Below are positions 1 to 11,541 of a stretch of 64,000 nucleotides of DNA, one piece after another (within the stretch, counting starts at the first letter, position 1; each line of letters begins with the position of its first letter). The translations under genes and the position numbers were made by a program. The notes beneath the pieces are model-generated. The model was not told the origin of the DNA. It worked only from the letters and a program-made list of their open reading frames with translations, and searched no databases. The stretch comes from Podocnemis expansa (Eukaryota; Chordata; Testudines; Podocnemididae), in assembly GCA_007922195.1 (NCBI GenBank), contig ML682003.1, positions 4,951,383 to 5,015,382 on the forward strand, in the 5' to 3' direction.

Positions 1-42
1 TCGTGGGGTCCCTTCCAACCCTATGATTCTATGATTCTATGA
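1..42 (+). mobile_element. CR1 LINE 3' end (fragment)
   Basis: The window opens inside the conserved CR1 3' tail: the GGTCCCTTCCAACCCTATGA block followed by repeats of the 8-bp unit ATTCTATG. The body of the element lies to the left of the window. Confidence 0.85.
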
Positions 43-1959
43 TCTGGCAAGGACTCTGAGATAAAAGGCCATCGCCCAGTCTCCATTTTGTCTTTAGTTT
101 CTAGTCTCTTGTCTATCTGCAACCAACACCTGCCTCTGGAACTATTTTCCTGGGACTGAACAAAGGACTGAGACCCACCCAGCTGCTGCTGCTGCTGGGT
201 GCACACCACAGGGGGGGGGACTAATCCGCAAACTACAGGATCTTCAAGAATTTGTTTTCTATGGACGCTAAATCATTTGTATGTATGTGATTCAGACTGA
301 CCCTTTAACATCTTGCATATGTAGCTTGTTTTCTTTTTATATTAAACCTTTAGTTGTAGTTACTAAAGGATTGGCTGGCAGTGTGGTATTTTGGGTGAGA
401 TCCAAGCCTCTGTTGTCTTGGGTGATGTAGCTGGCCCTTTGGGGTCAGGAGAACCTGTTTCTTAAAGAGACTCAGTGGCTAGAAGGCACCGTAGGATCTG
501 ATGTGCAGTAAGGGGGCTGTTTCTATTTTATTATGGTTGGAGATGACCAGAGTGGTTAGTCAGAAGCATGTTTTGTTACTAACTGGGAGACTGGTTTGAG
601 TACCACCCATCAGTGGTTTGAGGGTTTGGCCCCTGGTTTTGCAGCTTGCCCTGATTTTGGCACATTCAGAAGGTTATTCCAAGAGGCCCTGATCACACCC
701 TGGCCCTGGGTTCATGGCTGTAGTAGGGAGAAGGGACGGTACTGGTACTGGGGTGCCCTCTCCCATGGCCGTGGTACCAAGTTGGGACTCCGTTCTGAGA
801 CCTCAGTAGGAGGTAGCCAGCTTCGAGTGCGGTACCGGGAAGAACCCGGTGCAGGGGTGTGGAGAAGTGGGAACCCTCTGCTAGATTAGTCAGGGAAGAC
901 ACGGGTGTTGACCCTCTTTCTTTTCTATTCGGGTGATGGAACACAGGTGGGTGATATGAGGTGGAGCCACTAGGGGGCAGGGGGGGTAGTGTTTAGGGAG
1001 CCTGTACCTGGGACCCCCCGCTGGTCACACTGGATTCAGCTGGTTGGACCAGGGGGCGGAGAGGTGGGCAGAGCTAGGAGGGGAACAAAGGACCAGGGGG
1101 AAGGAGGGAGAAGAGGGAAAATGGGGGTCCAAGAGACAGGACCCTGCCCTGGGGTGTAGCCCTAATCCCCTGGGGGTTTCACTTCTGGTTGTTCTGAGGG
1201 TGCTGATACCAACTGTCCTTGCTGCTGTATGAACTGGTTTGCTAATAAACCCTCTGATTGCCACACTGGCTGAGAGTCGCTGCTGATTGGGACGATTGGG
1301 ACCCTCCTGGGGGGAGGAAATCCCCTCCACGGGAGACCAGACAGAGCAAGGATCTGACCCTCTGAGCCTGGAGTTGGGGGCTGGCTGCACGGAGCGTGGT
1401 GACCCGAGGTGCTGGACGGGAGGAGACTCCACCGTGGCAGAGTCCTGACTGGCTGTGGACAGAGGGGATCCAGGAGGCTTGTCTGGGGTCTCCATCACAG
1501 GGGGACCCTTCCGTAACAGGCCAGGCCTGAGGAATACACTCTCAGGTCTCTTTGCGGTGCCAAGGCACAGGTGTCAGTGCCGTAGGGGTTGGAGCCTGCA
1601 GTTTCGCAGTGGTGCGGGAGCCAAGGAGTAAGCGGCTCCCTCTGGTGCTGTGTAAAGTGGAAGGAAGGAAGGAAGGTGGATTTACCATTTGCTTCAGTGC
1701 CCTGGCAGCGTATTCAGGAGCTCAAGAGCCTCAGCCGCTTCAAAGGCCACCAGTGTGGGTGGCACCGTGATAGGCTCCGGGCACTCACCCCGAAGGGGAG
1801 GGCCAGAAACTGTGCTGGGAAGTTGACCCTGAGGGCGTTTACCTAAGCTCCACTGGGGCCTGGGTACTGACTGGCATGTGGAGCTCCTGCCAATGCGTGG
1901 AGCTCAGATGCTCTGGCCCTTTCTTCAGAGAGGAGGTGCCAGCGATAAGATCACATGGT
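43..1959. other. unassigned repeat-like region, possible LTR pieces
   Basis: No convincing gene is visible. A CTG run lies near 181-200. AATAAA-bearing, LTR-like stretches occur around 340-400 and at about 1240. The open frames here are short, overlap on both strands and show no recognisable domain. It is probably decayed retroelement sequence, but no family could be assigned. Confidence 0.4.
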
Positions 1960-1974
1960 GCTGAGACAGTGCTG

Positions 1975-2128
1975 AGTATGGTGCCAATCGCGGCTCTTTA
2001 TTCACAGCCGGAGAGCGGCACCGAGAGGGCTCTGTTGCCAATCTAGCACACGGTGCCGCATTAGAGGCTGATCGCAGCTTTATTCACACCTGGAGAGCGG
2101 TGCTGAGGGGGCTCCGCTGACAACCGAG
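1975..2128 (-). repeat. 83-bp tandem repeat array, left part
   Basis: About two units, each carrying a 'ttattca.agcc.ggagagcgg' core and ending near 'accgag'. They match the units at 3117-3290 in sequence and phase, so the two blocks were one array before the LTR insertion. Confidence 0.7.
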
Positions 2129-3117
2129 TGTGGTATGCCAGGCAGAGTGCAGTCAGGCATGTCGAGCAAGAGGTATCCTTATCAGTTTTTTATCAGTGTT
2201 CTGTGTCTGGCGCTGATATCAGTTCAGCTGCGTATGTGAATGCATGCGTGAGTCTCTGAAGGCATGCTCCCTCAGGATTACCCCGGCTCAGATCTCTAGT
2301 GGGAACTCCGTTAGCTCAGTGATCTAGAGCCTGGCTTGGCTCTTAAGCAAGGACTGAGTTAACCTGGTGATCCTAAGCCGAGGTTCTCCTTTGGTTAACA
2401 CTTTGGGTTACCTTTGGCTCAAATCTCAAGTAAGGACTCAATTAGCTTAGTGATTTGAGCCTAGGCATACCCCGTGTGCAAGAGGTAAACTGAGGCAACA
2501 CTCACGATCAGGAAACCAACATAACCATGGATCGTTGTAGAAATGAAGGTGCCAGGCGAGGCTTTATTGCAACGTAGCACTATGGCAAACAATCCATATC
2601 AACAGATTTGTTGGCAGCATTGGTGCTCTCAGTGCAATGGAACAGCTCAGCTGACAGCAGGACTGGCTGTCACCCTCTCGGCTGCATGAAGTCTGAGCTC
2701 TAGGGTTCCTACTTTTATACCTTATCTGCCTTTATCTTAATTGATCTGTGCCTCCCTCCTTTGATGCCACCCCTTATTTTGATAGGTCCCTGGGCATTAC
2801 CATACATCAAGGCGTCATGATTTGGCCAAACCTCTCCTTTGCACAGGTCACTTAGGCACAGCATACCTCCTTATCTCTTTTGGCATGGGACCAGCCTAAC
2901 ACCACCTTTGTCCCAGTATATTCTCATCTTTATCCATATCCAAGTGTTCATGCCAATTTTGATGAGGTTATATTTTCGCAACCTGTCTCATGGTCCTTTC
3001 AATTCATGCTCAGTGTGCATGCCATTCAGGCCCACTTTCCTGGATTACTTCGTTAGGTCTTGAGCCAATACCTAGACACTTCTACTTATCTTTCTTAACC
3101 TTTTACTTTCTCCTACA
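2129..3117 (-). mobile_element. solo LTR (989 bp) inserted in the DIRS tandem repeats
   Basis: The segment begins TGT and ends ACA. It is flanked by a perfect 5-bp target duplication CCGAG (2124-2128 and 3118-3122). On the minus strand there is a TATAAAAG box near 2712-2719, followed about 145 bp downstream by an AATAAA signal near 2570. No internal coding region is present, so this is a solo LTR left by recombination. The LTR family is not identified. Confidence 0.8.
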
Positions 3118-3290
3118 CCGAGTACACAGTGCCGAGTTAGAGGCTGATCGGACTTTTATTCATAGCCGGAGAGTGGCGATGAGAGGGCGCCTGTGCCAAC
3201 CGAGCACGCGATGCTGAATTAGAGGCCGATCGTGGCTTTTATTCATAGCCAGATAGTGGCACCGAGAGGGCTCTGGTGCCAGCCCAGCAC
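3117..3290 (-). repeat. 83-bp tandem repeat array, right part
   Basis: Units start near 3117, 3199 and 3282, giving a period of 82-83 bp. They are interrupted on the left by the solo LTR and are homologous to the units at 1975-2128. Confidence 0.75.
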
Positions 3291-3826
3291 TTGGTGCTGG
3301 TGAATCCTTGGGTGCGATGGATGTACCCGGTGTCGGCTGCAGGGTCTTCCTGAGTCCTTCATTTAAAAGATCTGCAAATGCAGCATAATCCACCTGGTGA
3401 AGCTCACTCAGGCACTTAAGATACTTCCCGTGGGGTTTGTCCCTCTGGAAGGCCTTGCTGCAACTCACAAAGATCCCAAGCTGTTAGGTGGCAGGTGGGA
3501 GAGGGTTCAGGTTTTGGCTGGAAGGACTCGGTAGGTCCAGTGACAACAACTCATAAAACAGAGCGGACAGACAGGCACTTGCATAAAGCAAGAAACAGGC
3601 TCTTCCATAACCGTTGCTGAGGGCGGAAAAAAAGGAACTGAGGAGAAGCAGGGCTGTGGCCATATATATAGTCACAAGGTGGCCAGGGAGCGTTGGCCGC
3701 CAGCCCTGCCCTGACAGGCTAAGGCTAAAAAGTTTCCGGCCAATTGTGCACTGCGGCACGGACACACCTGATACTGAATGTATCTGAGCAGCGCTTGAAG
3801 AAGACCCTTCAGTTGCTCAGTTCAGC

Positions 3827-3986
3827 ATCTTGCCAAGTTCCTAACGGGCAGCTGTGTTAGTCTAGTAAAGCAAGGAGTCTTGTGGCACTTAAAAACTAAC
3901 AGATTTATTTATCGCATGAGTTTTCATGGGAGATGGCTAAATAAATCTGTTAGTCTTTAACTGCCACAAGACTCCTTGCTTTTTTT
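3827..3986. mobile_element. palindromic MITE with 10-bp target duplication
   Basis: The two halves are inverted copies of the 'aaggagtcttgtggcactt...actaacagatttattta' motif, so the element folds back on itself. It is flanked by TCAGTTCAGC at 3817-3826 and 3987-3996. A 9-10 bp duplication is typical of Mutator-like (MULE) elements, but no transposase is present. Confidence 0.75.
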
Positions 3987-3996
3987 TCAGTTCAGC

Positions 3997-4860
3997 GTAT
4001 TTATGAACATAATGTGTATTCAGGTTATGTTCTATAGAAATTTTGTAATTAGAGAAGAAAGATAAATTTAGGTATGTTAAATATGCATCTGCTAAAAGAG
4101 CAGAAAATAAGATAAAAGCCCAAAATAACATGTTATTTCTTTCAATTTCAAACAAAAATTGTATTACTTTTTTTATATAGATGGCTCATTACAGCAACCC
4201 TAGCTTTGTTTTCACATTGTAAGTAGTAATCTTATTTTTATTAAATTTTCAGAAATTATAGGCATTAACAGAAAATCCATGAGATTTGCAATAATAGGAA
4301 AGGATTTTACCTGGAGTGATTATTACTTTATTATGAGTAGCAGCTAGAAAAAATAACTGAGGAAACTCATTCTTTTTTTATTTTGCTTTAAAGTGCATTT
4401 TTTTAAAAATTAATGTGTACCTCAAGCTATCAGAGACTAAATAATTAGCAGACTGCCAGCCCAAAGGCAGATTCCACCTTGCCTCCTCCCTAACTATTTA
4501 TCATACGGGAAAATATCATGGCCCCTAATGTATTGATCCTAATGTCCAAATATCCCAGGTAAGAAGATTGCTACACGTGGGAAAATGAATTATTTGCAGG
4601 TTTTTAAATGACCCTTTCATTCCCTAGTAATCTTGAAGCCTGAGCGGACCCTTCAGGGAGATTTGCCTATAAAATAATTATACTCATGATGTTCAAGGAG
4701 ACAGGTGCTTCTCTTTCAATGGTAAGGGCCGTTCTATTTTAAAAGGTGACTGTTAAAATGGCCTAGTAATGTTCCAAGTTCCATGTGTCACTGATTTTTC
4801 CATATCAAATTGATTTAATATATTCTGGCAGTCAAGCTGAAGATATTTTCCTTCTGGTAT
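3997..4860. other. AT-rich intergenic DNA
   Basis: AT-rich sequence with no supported gene or recognised repeat. The short open frames have no domain content. Confidence 0.5.
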
Positions 4861-4861
4861 A

Positions 4862-5002
4862 TCAGCAACCTAACCAGTTCCAAAGGGGTAGCTATGTTAG
4901 TCTAGTTCTGCAAAACAAGCAAGAAGTCTTGTGGCACTTAAAGACTAACAAATTTATTTATCACATGAGCTTTCATGGGAGGAAATCCCACTTCGTCAGG
5001 TG
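4862..5002 (+). mobile_element. MITE fragment of the 'ggagtcctgtggcactt' family
   Basis: One arm of the palindromic family seen at 3827 and 34372: 'gttagtctag', 'gtggcacttaaagactaaca', then the 'cccacttcgtcag' end. No target duplication was identified, so the copy may be truncated. Confidence 0.65.
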
Positions 5003-5261
5003 CTAACAGAGGGTTTACGAAACAAAGGATGACTTCAGATACACCTATCTGTGTCACTTATGCAAACCTCATTAAAGTCAATGTAGTCATATGGTCTGGC
5101 AAAGAGCACTGTTTTAAGGCAATGGAATTACACAGATGTATTTGAGGATATAGTTTAGCTGGCAGATCCTCTCTTACTAGTGTGGATATCAAAGATAAAA
5201 AGATTGCAGTAGGACACAAGGCGAGTTTGTAATGTATGAGTTTGTAATATAGTGCATGCTC

Positions 5262-6158
5262 AGTGAGTTCGCAGATGACTCCAAGCTGGGGGGGAACGGT
5301 AGACACACTGGAGGGCAGGGACAGGATTCAGGGAGACCTAGACAAATTGGAGCATTGGGCTAAGAGAAATCTCTCGTGGTTCAGCAAGGTCAGGTGCAAA
5401 GTCATGCACTTAGGATGCAAAAAACACCATGCACTGCTACAGGCTGAGAACCAATCGGCTAAGCGGCAGTACTGTAGAAAAGGACCTTGGGGTCATGGTG
5501 GTGGGGAAAATGGATATGAGTCAACAGAGTGCTCTTGTAGCCAAAAAGGCTAATGGCATATTGGGCTGTATCAGTAGGAGCACTGCCAGCAGATTGAGTG
5601 ATGTGATTATTCCCATCTATTCGGCACTGGTGAGGCCACATCTGGGGTACTGTGTCCAGTTTTAGGCTCTCCAGGACAAAAAGGATGTAGACAAATTTGA
5701 AAAAGGCCAGCGGAGGGTAACGAAAATGATTAGGGGGCTGGGGCACATGACTTCTGAGGAGACACTGAAGGAACTGGGCTTATTTATCCTGCTGAAGAGA
5801 AGACAGAGGGGGGATTTGATAGCAACCTTCAACTACTTGAAGGGATGCTCCAAGGAGGAGGAAGCTAGGCTGTTCTCAGTAGTAACAGAGGACGGAACAA
5901 GGAGCAATGGTTTCAAGTTGCAGCTGAGGAGGTCGAGGTTGGATATTAGGAAAAACCATCTTATCTGAAGAGTGGTGAAGCATTGGAATGGGTTGCCTAG
6001 GGAGGTGGTGGAATCTCCATCTTTGGAGATATTTAAGGCTTGGTTAGACAAAACCCTGGCTTGGATGATTTAGTGAGAGTGGTCCTGCTTTTAGCAGGGG
6101 GTTGGACTAGATGATCTCATAAGGTCCCTTCCAACCCTATGAGTCTATGCTTCTATGC
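5262..6158 (+). mobile_element. CR1 LINE, 5'-truncated copy
   Basis: Forward-oriented CR1. The C-terminal reverse-transcriptase region is broken by frameshifts but has readable stretches such as '[15 protein letters not shown]' and '[20 protein letters not shown]'. The conserved 3' UTR and tail follow, ending near 6158. Confidence 0.9.
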
Positions 6159-7179
6159 GACCCGTCCCTCCCAGAGACACAGAGCTAGCCATTCAAGGAG
6201 GCTGAAATTCACTCAGTGCCATGAGCCAGGACACAGTCAGCCTCCACCTAAGTCCTCAGACTAGGATGGAAGCTATGTTCCCTCCAAGGTGCTTGGCTGC
6301 ACTCCAACCTGGGGCTGGGGGTTCACACGGGCAAAGCAGCCAAGGATGGGGGGGGAGGCCTGAACCATGGCCAAGGATCAGCTGGGGAAGGGGGCAGGCT
6401 GGCAGAGCAGCTGAAGTTGGGCAGGGGGGCAGGCCTGAAGAGCAGCTGAGTATCGGCTGTGGGGGTAGGACTGCTATTCCTGAGCTATCCAAGGGCTCTT
6501 TTTACCTCCATGTCCTTCCTCCCCCAGGCGTTCTAAAAAGAGGTGATTGTCCAGCTTTTTATTTCTGATAAGTAGAAATGTTTAAAAACAAACAAAAAAA
6601 ACCCCCAAAGAGCAGTTTATAGGGAGGAAGAAAAATATCAAGGGGTAGTGCAGTACACAGTTATCTTTTATTCCTAGAAGCTTCTTGTAGTTTGACCCTT
6701 CATAGCTCAGGGGGTAGAGCAGCAGATTTATAATCTTAGGGTTACAGATTTAAGTGCTGTGTTGGGTTTTTTAACTTTTGGCCTGTTGCTCCTTAGGAAA
6801 GGGCTAAACTGGGGAAAAAATATACAGCAAACACTAATGAAGTGAAGCAAAATAAAGTGTATCATGATTAAAATTACTAATAGTGACCAATTAAGTAAAA
6901 CAAATAAAGGGGCACATTTGACCTGGCTAGAAACAGGAGAATCATGAGTAAAAAGCTGCCAGTTCTCACATCTGTGGCCAGAACTGGAGCCAGTCAGAAG
7001 AGCAGGCAAGGAGCTGGCTGTGACTTGCTTTTCTCCAGCCAGGTTTGTACTGAACTAGCCCTTCAAGGCTCAGTTTGAAGCCCATTTCATGACGCTTCAG
7101 GCAGCATCCCCTCTTATTCCCTGTCCACTTACAGAGACTACATCTTAGGTTTTTGAGATCCATTGGAGGTACTCCAGCT
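6159..7179. other. intergenic DNA, apart from the tRNA-like pseudogene
   Basis: No gene is supported. A GC-rich stretch lies at 6290-6480 and a short A-rich tract near 6590. The tRNA-like sequence at 6696-6768 is listed separately. Confidence 0.45.
6696..6768 (+). pseudogene. tRNA-Lys-like pseudogene or SINE head
   Basis: The A-box region 'tagctcagggggtagagc' and the anticodon arm resemble tRNA-Lys. The anticodon loop reads TTATAAT instead of the Lys loop, the B box is degraded and the acceptor stem does not pair. tRNA-Lys-headed SINEs are known from cryptodiran turtles. No CR1-like tail follows here, so it could equally be an isolated tRNA pseudogene. Confidence 0.55.
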
Positions 7180-7527
7180 CAATGTTCCCTCTAATTTTTT
7201 GTAGGCTGTGTGCACAAAAAATTTTTGTGCAAATTTTCAGAACTGGTGTGCAAATTTGTGTGCACTCCAGTGAGTGTGGTCCAACTTGTGAGTACAACAA
7301 AGCAAGTGTATATGATGCAACTAATATATTTATTTTGGCATGGTGACGGAAATTATATAAATTACAAAACCTTATTTGAAACATGCTACTTGAAACAACT
7401 TTCTTAAAGTAGCATAAAAATATTTGAACTGTTGAATTTTTTTTTTGTGCGCGCCTTATTTTGTTGTGTGCACAGGTTTCATGACCTGTGTGCGTGCGCA
7501 CACATGCACAGCTTAGAGGGAACATAG
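7180..7527. mobile_element. hAT-like MITE, CAATGTTCCCTCTAA family (348 bp)
   Basis: The ends are CAATGTTCCCTCTAA and its inverted copy TTAGAGGGAACATAG. It is flanked by a perfect 8-bp target duplication CTCCAGCT (7172-7179 and 7528-7535), the length used by hAT transposases. The interior is rich in TG/CA alternation and has no transposase. Confidence 0.85.
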
Positions 7528-8381
7528 CTCCAGCTTCATCAGCCATCAGCCCTGGTTGGGACCTTTGAATCCCCCTTTCTGGTGCCTCGATATGGCACCC
7601 CACATGGGAAGCCTGTCATGACCAATTGCCCATTGTTTAGCTCAGCGCCAGACACGCTGTGCACAAATTCCTCTGCCAACTGGCCTGTGCTACAAAGACC
7701 CTTTAGGCTCCCACTTCACTAACCACAAACTAAGCTCATGGGGCCCTGTCCCATACATCTAATCCTACCAGGTCATATAGAGACACTTGCACCATTTGTG
7801 GAGCTATTCTCCCAGCAAGATGGTGGTTTCCATACAAGTCACATCGTGGCTCTTCTGCACAGCCCAGAACTTTTTTCCTAGTACTTGAACTGTCAATTCC
7901 TCTTCTCCTGTCCAGGTCATGCTGTCACTGCTTCTCCTGGTTACTCTGCTGTTCCACCTGCTGCTGTCGCTGCTGCTCCTTATGGCTTCCCTTTTCCTCT
8001 TGATCAGCTCGCTGCCTCTTAGGGTCTTCTAATCTCTGCTCCTCCATCTGCAGTTTCCTCCCTCCCAGCTCCTCCTCTCACTGCCCCAGCTCTGGTGATA
8101 GGAAGTTGGATGTGAGGATGCCCTGGCTTTGCTGTTGCTGCTCCCTGTTGTCCCTGGACTCTGTCAGGACCCTGCCCCCTCTAGCCATGGAAACAGCTGT
8201 GCCCAGCTTAAATTCCCAACAATTAGTCTCCTCTCCCTGGACAGCTGCATGATGGTCTTTGGAGGGAGGCAGCTATAGGAATTTTCTTCCTTTTCCCTTT
8301 GGCTAACCTTGTTTTTACAGCTCCAGCTCCCACATTGCATAGTACTCCTGGTGCATTCAGCGTCCCATCTTGGCTACCAAA
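7528..8381 (-). pseudogene. LTR-element leader and possible gag remnant
   Basis: On the minus strand this lies just inside the LTR at 8382-9198. Around 8150-7900 it encodes, with stops, a Gln/Glu/Arg-rich stretch resembling the coiled-coil region of some LTR-element gag proteins. It is too degraded to name a family. It could also be unrelated low-complexity sequence. Confidence 0.4.
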
Positions 8382-9198
8382 TGTCGGGGGCCCAGAGGAT
8401 CTTTTAAATGTCCTCTGCATGCCAGACCCAAAGAAGTCCCATTCTTTCTTAAGGGTAGCCCACATACCTTCATGCCTCTGAGGCTGAACCTCTGGGCCTC
8501 CAGCTCTTGTGTTTCACACTGTGAGCTCTGACCAGCAAGCCCAACTGAGATGGACTCATTGGCAGAGACTTTGTGCTCTCTCCAGGCAGGGATCAAAGTA
8601 AGTCTGCAAGTACTTGCAGTGACACCAGGAAGCTGTTCACACAGAGCAAGGTTTATTAGTCACATGGAACCCAGCATGGGGAGTCCTTAGATGGGCAGGG
8701 AGAAGCAAAGAAAAGGCACAGTCCTTCCTGGCCAAGCCAGGGCTCTTTTGAGTCATGCGGCTGAAGGAACCACCTTGTATCTTCTCTCTCTGTTCCTTTG
8801 TGTCTCAGTCCCCAGTGACAGATCCTGTTTCTCCCTTGGCCAGTTCTTCTCCGAGCCCCCAGCCACCTCCTGGACCATTGTCTTCCTGTGCAGAGCCCTG
8901 CTGAGGTCTCATGTTCCACCTCCTGGAGCGTCCTGTGCATGGGTGTCAACAGTTCAGTGCTTGGGGGTTCCTCTTGTTTTCTCAGCTCCTCCATTGATCT
9001 GGGTCGGCTCCAGTCAGTCCTTGATCAGCCCAGCCCAGAGTGTGAGTGACCCAGCACCCTGTCTCCTGCTCTCCCCTGCAGCAGGTTTTAACCCTTCTGT
9101 GCCCTTGGGTGGTGATCCCTAGCTGAGTAATTGCTGCCATGCCTCCCATTCATAGAACTAGGATAGGGACTTCCATCCTCATCACATCATGTCCCACA
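8382..9198 (-). mobile_element. LTR (817 bp) of a minus-strand retroelement
   Basis: On the minus strand the segment begins TGTGGGACATG and ends CCCCCGACA. It carries an AATAAA signal (the TTTATT near 8651). Immediately after the CA end comes TTTGGTAGCCAAGATGGG, placed like a primer-binding site. No second LTR is visible, so the element is truncated. No target duplication was identified. Confidence 0.55.
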
Positions 9199-9599
9199 CC
9201 TTTTATTTAAAGAAAGGAAAATTCCAGGACCAAACTACATAAGAGGTGCAGTGGAGAGAGCGTATCAGTAATCCAGGGAAAATACATCACAGAGATGATG
9301 CTATTATCCAGAAACCAAGCATGATAACCTCAGGAAATTCACAATTAAGGATAAGCCTAAATAATTTTAAATATGGTAGAGTCATATTGTCACAGTCTCT
9401 CAGGAATCGTCTGGGTCTCTGCCTCAGTGGAGTCTGCCCCAGTCCAGCCCAGGTCTCCATGCAGCCAGCTCCCAAATCCAGCCTCAGAGGGTTTGATTTC
9501 TGCTCCACCTGGAACGCCCTCTGCTGGTGCCCCCTTCCAGAGGGGTCCTGGGGAGCTTCTCCACACCCCAAAGGCCCAGCGTCCCTCCTTCCAGTCAGA
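9199..9599. other. unassigned intergenic DNA
   Basis: No gene or known repeat is supported. Overlapping open frames on both strands have no recognisable domain. Confidence 0.4.
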
Positions 9600-9960
9600 A
9601 GTGGCTCTCAGCCGATGTGGGGGCAGAAGGGGTTTTAGCATTCAGTTTCACATCATGGAAGATTAGTTGACAGGTTAACTGGAAGATACATCTGCACACA
9701 CCCAGGAGGCGTGGGGCCATGCTCTGGTGATCAGTTAGGCATTTTTTCCTCATGTCCAACCTAAGCCTCCCTTGCTGTAATTTAAGCCCATTGCTTCCTG
9801 TCCCATCGTCGGCAGTTAAGGAGAACAATTTTTCTCCCTCTTCCTCATGACAACCTTTCAGGTACTTGAAAACTGTTATGATGTCCCATCTCAGTCTCCT
9901 CTTCTCCAGACTAAACAAACCCAGCTATTGCTTGGTCCCTTCCAGTTTCTATGATTCCAT
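9600..9960 (-). mobile_element. CR1 LINE fragment
   Basis: Antisense CR1 3' region. The minus strand reads 'FSLEKRRLRWDIITVFKYLK', the typical CR1 RT C-terminus. It is the same subfamily as the copy at 26340-27245. Confidence 0.8.
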
Positions 9961-10140
9961 GATCCCTTCCCTTAGGCTCCCAGTCCATAGCACTGCGACT
10001 GTCCTTCTCTCCCCTCGTCATCCTCAGACCCCTCCCCTAATCCTTACTTTTTCCCAGGCTAGGGAAATAGTCCTTTGGTCTTAACTGGTCACAACTTGTG
10101 TGACTGGTAGGGAAGGGAGGAGAATCATCCACCCTCCCGT

Positions 10141-10325
10141 CAATATTCCCTCTAATTACTCGTGGACTGTGTGCGCAAACAATTTCTTTGTGTGCACAAA
10201 AACATTTCTTTGTAAGCACCAATATTAGCACTATTGAATTTTTTTGCGAGCACTTTATTTTGCTGTGTACGCAGGTTTCATGACCTGTGTGCGCACACAC
10301 GTGTGCACAGCTTAGAGGAACAGTG
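10141..10325. mobile_element. hAT-like MITE, CAATGTTCCCTCTAA family (185 bp)
   Basis: The ends 'caatattccctctaa' and 'ttagaggaacagtg' are inverted copies. Length and interior match the 186-bp copy at 61022-61207. No convincing target duplication remains. Confidence 0.75.
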
Positions 10326-11456
10326 CCCCAGTGGTCCTTGTAATAATCACACACCCAGGTCCCATTAACAGAAAGCTAGGGAGACAGCTACAGCCCATGA
10401 CATCCTGAGACAATTCAAGGAGTCTCCCCACTCCATCACACACATAATGGCACCCGAACATCCTTAACTCTGCCCCACCACAGACTGTTCCATCTTTCTG
10501 TGCAGTTAAAATTCACTGCAGTCTTGTGCCTGGGCTAGCTTTGAATAGTCTGTTCCATTATATTTTATTGCTTTTTCTGCTTAAGTTTCATTACAGAAAT
10601 GCTCTTCATTAGCAGAAATCTTAATTCTGCCCTCCCATGGCGCCATGTGAATCCGCGACCCTTATGATTAAGGTATTTTAGTGGGTGAGGACTGATAACA
10701 CTAAATTGGTAGATGACAGCATATTAGATTTTTTTAAAAACATTTTTCCTCACAGAACAACTGCTGGGTGGCATCAAGATTAACTGGGTACCTTAACTGT
10801 GAACTGTCATACCTTAACATTCTGGGGTCTTTGGAATATTTTACCCTACCTTTGAACTTCATTGGGTTTAAAATTTGTTTTTTGATCACCATCACACCAG
10901 CTCTGAATGTACTTTCCGTAAATGTCTGGTGTGTGCTCTCAACCTTAATTAGCTAATCATGCTTCTACTAACAGGAATTTCCAGAGACACAAGAAATAGC
11001 TGATAAAATTTCTGCTTTCTAACTTTTGAATGATCTTTGGCTGAACTATCCCTGTCCAGCCCATAATTTGATTGGTGCACAAAGACTGACTGCTAGATGG
11101 ATAGAGACCTGGATTAAGGGATGTAGCCACCCTGAGACAGGTTCAAAGGATCAGCCACATTTTGTCACCCCAAAAGACCACTGGGTTCTAAAAACAAAGC
11201 ATTTATACAAGCACAGTAGGATGGTCCGTTGGACAAAGCAGGGGCATAGGATTCAAATCACCATGGTTCTATTCACAGTTCTGCCCTTTACCTGCTTCAG
11301 GTTTATAAACTAATTAATGGCTCCCTGTGCCTCAGTTTCCCTCCCTGTAAAGTGAGGACCCTTGAGTGTGTGTCAGGTGCTCCTCTGAAATGTGCTGCAG
11401 CCGTAGTTTGTTCTCAATAAATCATTCATGTGATCTCCTGTGTCGACAGTGCAAGG
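10326..11456. other. upstream region of the lectin gene
   Basis: No gene is recognised. The last 60 bases before the lectin ATG contain 'gtgtcgacag', a possible 3' splice site, so a 5' non-coding exon may lie further left. No promoter could be identified with confidence. Confidence 0.4.
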
Positions 11457-11541
11457 ATGGAGGTTCTCTGGCATCTGTTTGTGACAATCGGGATCCTTGC
11501 GGGGATGATGGTGTCTCAAGACTGCACCCCACCAGCAGGGG
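11457..11541 (+). CDS. F-type lectin gene, exon 1 (signal peptide)
   Basis: The first coding exon starts at ATG 11457 and encodes a short N-terminus, a hydrophobic core (LFVTIGILAGMMV) and a Cys-Pro linker ending in PAG. This reads as a cleavable secretion signal followed by a short linker. It ends in phase 1 at a GTAAGG donor. The next codon is completed by the B1 acceptor, giving AQNLALG. An in-frame ATG lies 27 bases upstream at 11430, but it precedes a likely acceptor (cgacag), so the ATG directly before the hydrophobic core was chosen. The last codons and the following intron closely resemble the ends of exons C1 and C2 and their introns. Confidence 0.8.

Larger units (their letters stand above)
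1960..3826 (-). mobile_element. DIRS-like retrotransposon 5' fragment
   Basis: Read on the minus strand, this starts near 3800 with a terminal repeat that matches the ends of the larger DIRS-like element at 36.96-42.7 kb. It continues into a gag-like N-terminal segment (about 3468-3290, Cys/His-containing, with an HxxDYAAFADLL-type stretch). A run of about 83-bp tandem units follows. The copy is truncated and is split by a solo LTR at 2129-3117. Assignment to DIRS rests on similarity to the other copy, whose gag is recognisable. Confidence 0.6.

Noticed and set aside
1025..1498. Minus-strand open frame of 157 codons
   Set aside because: Low-complexity Ser/Pro-rich translation, overlapping a plus-strand frame, inside probable LTR-like repeat DNA; no domain recognised.
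10630..10680. tRNA-like stretch on the minus strand ('aagggtcgcggattcac')
   Set aside because: It has some resemblance to a B box, but no A box, no cloverleaf and no clear anticodon arm.
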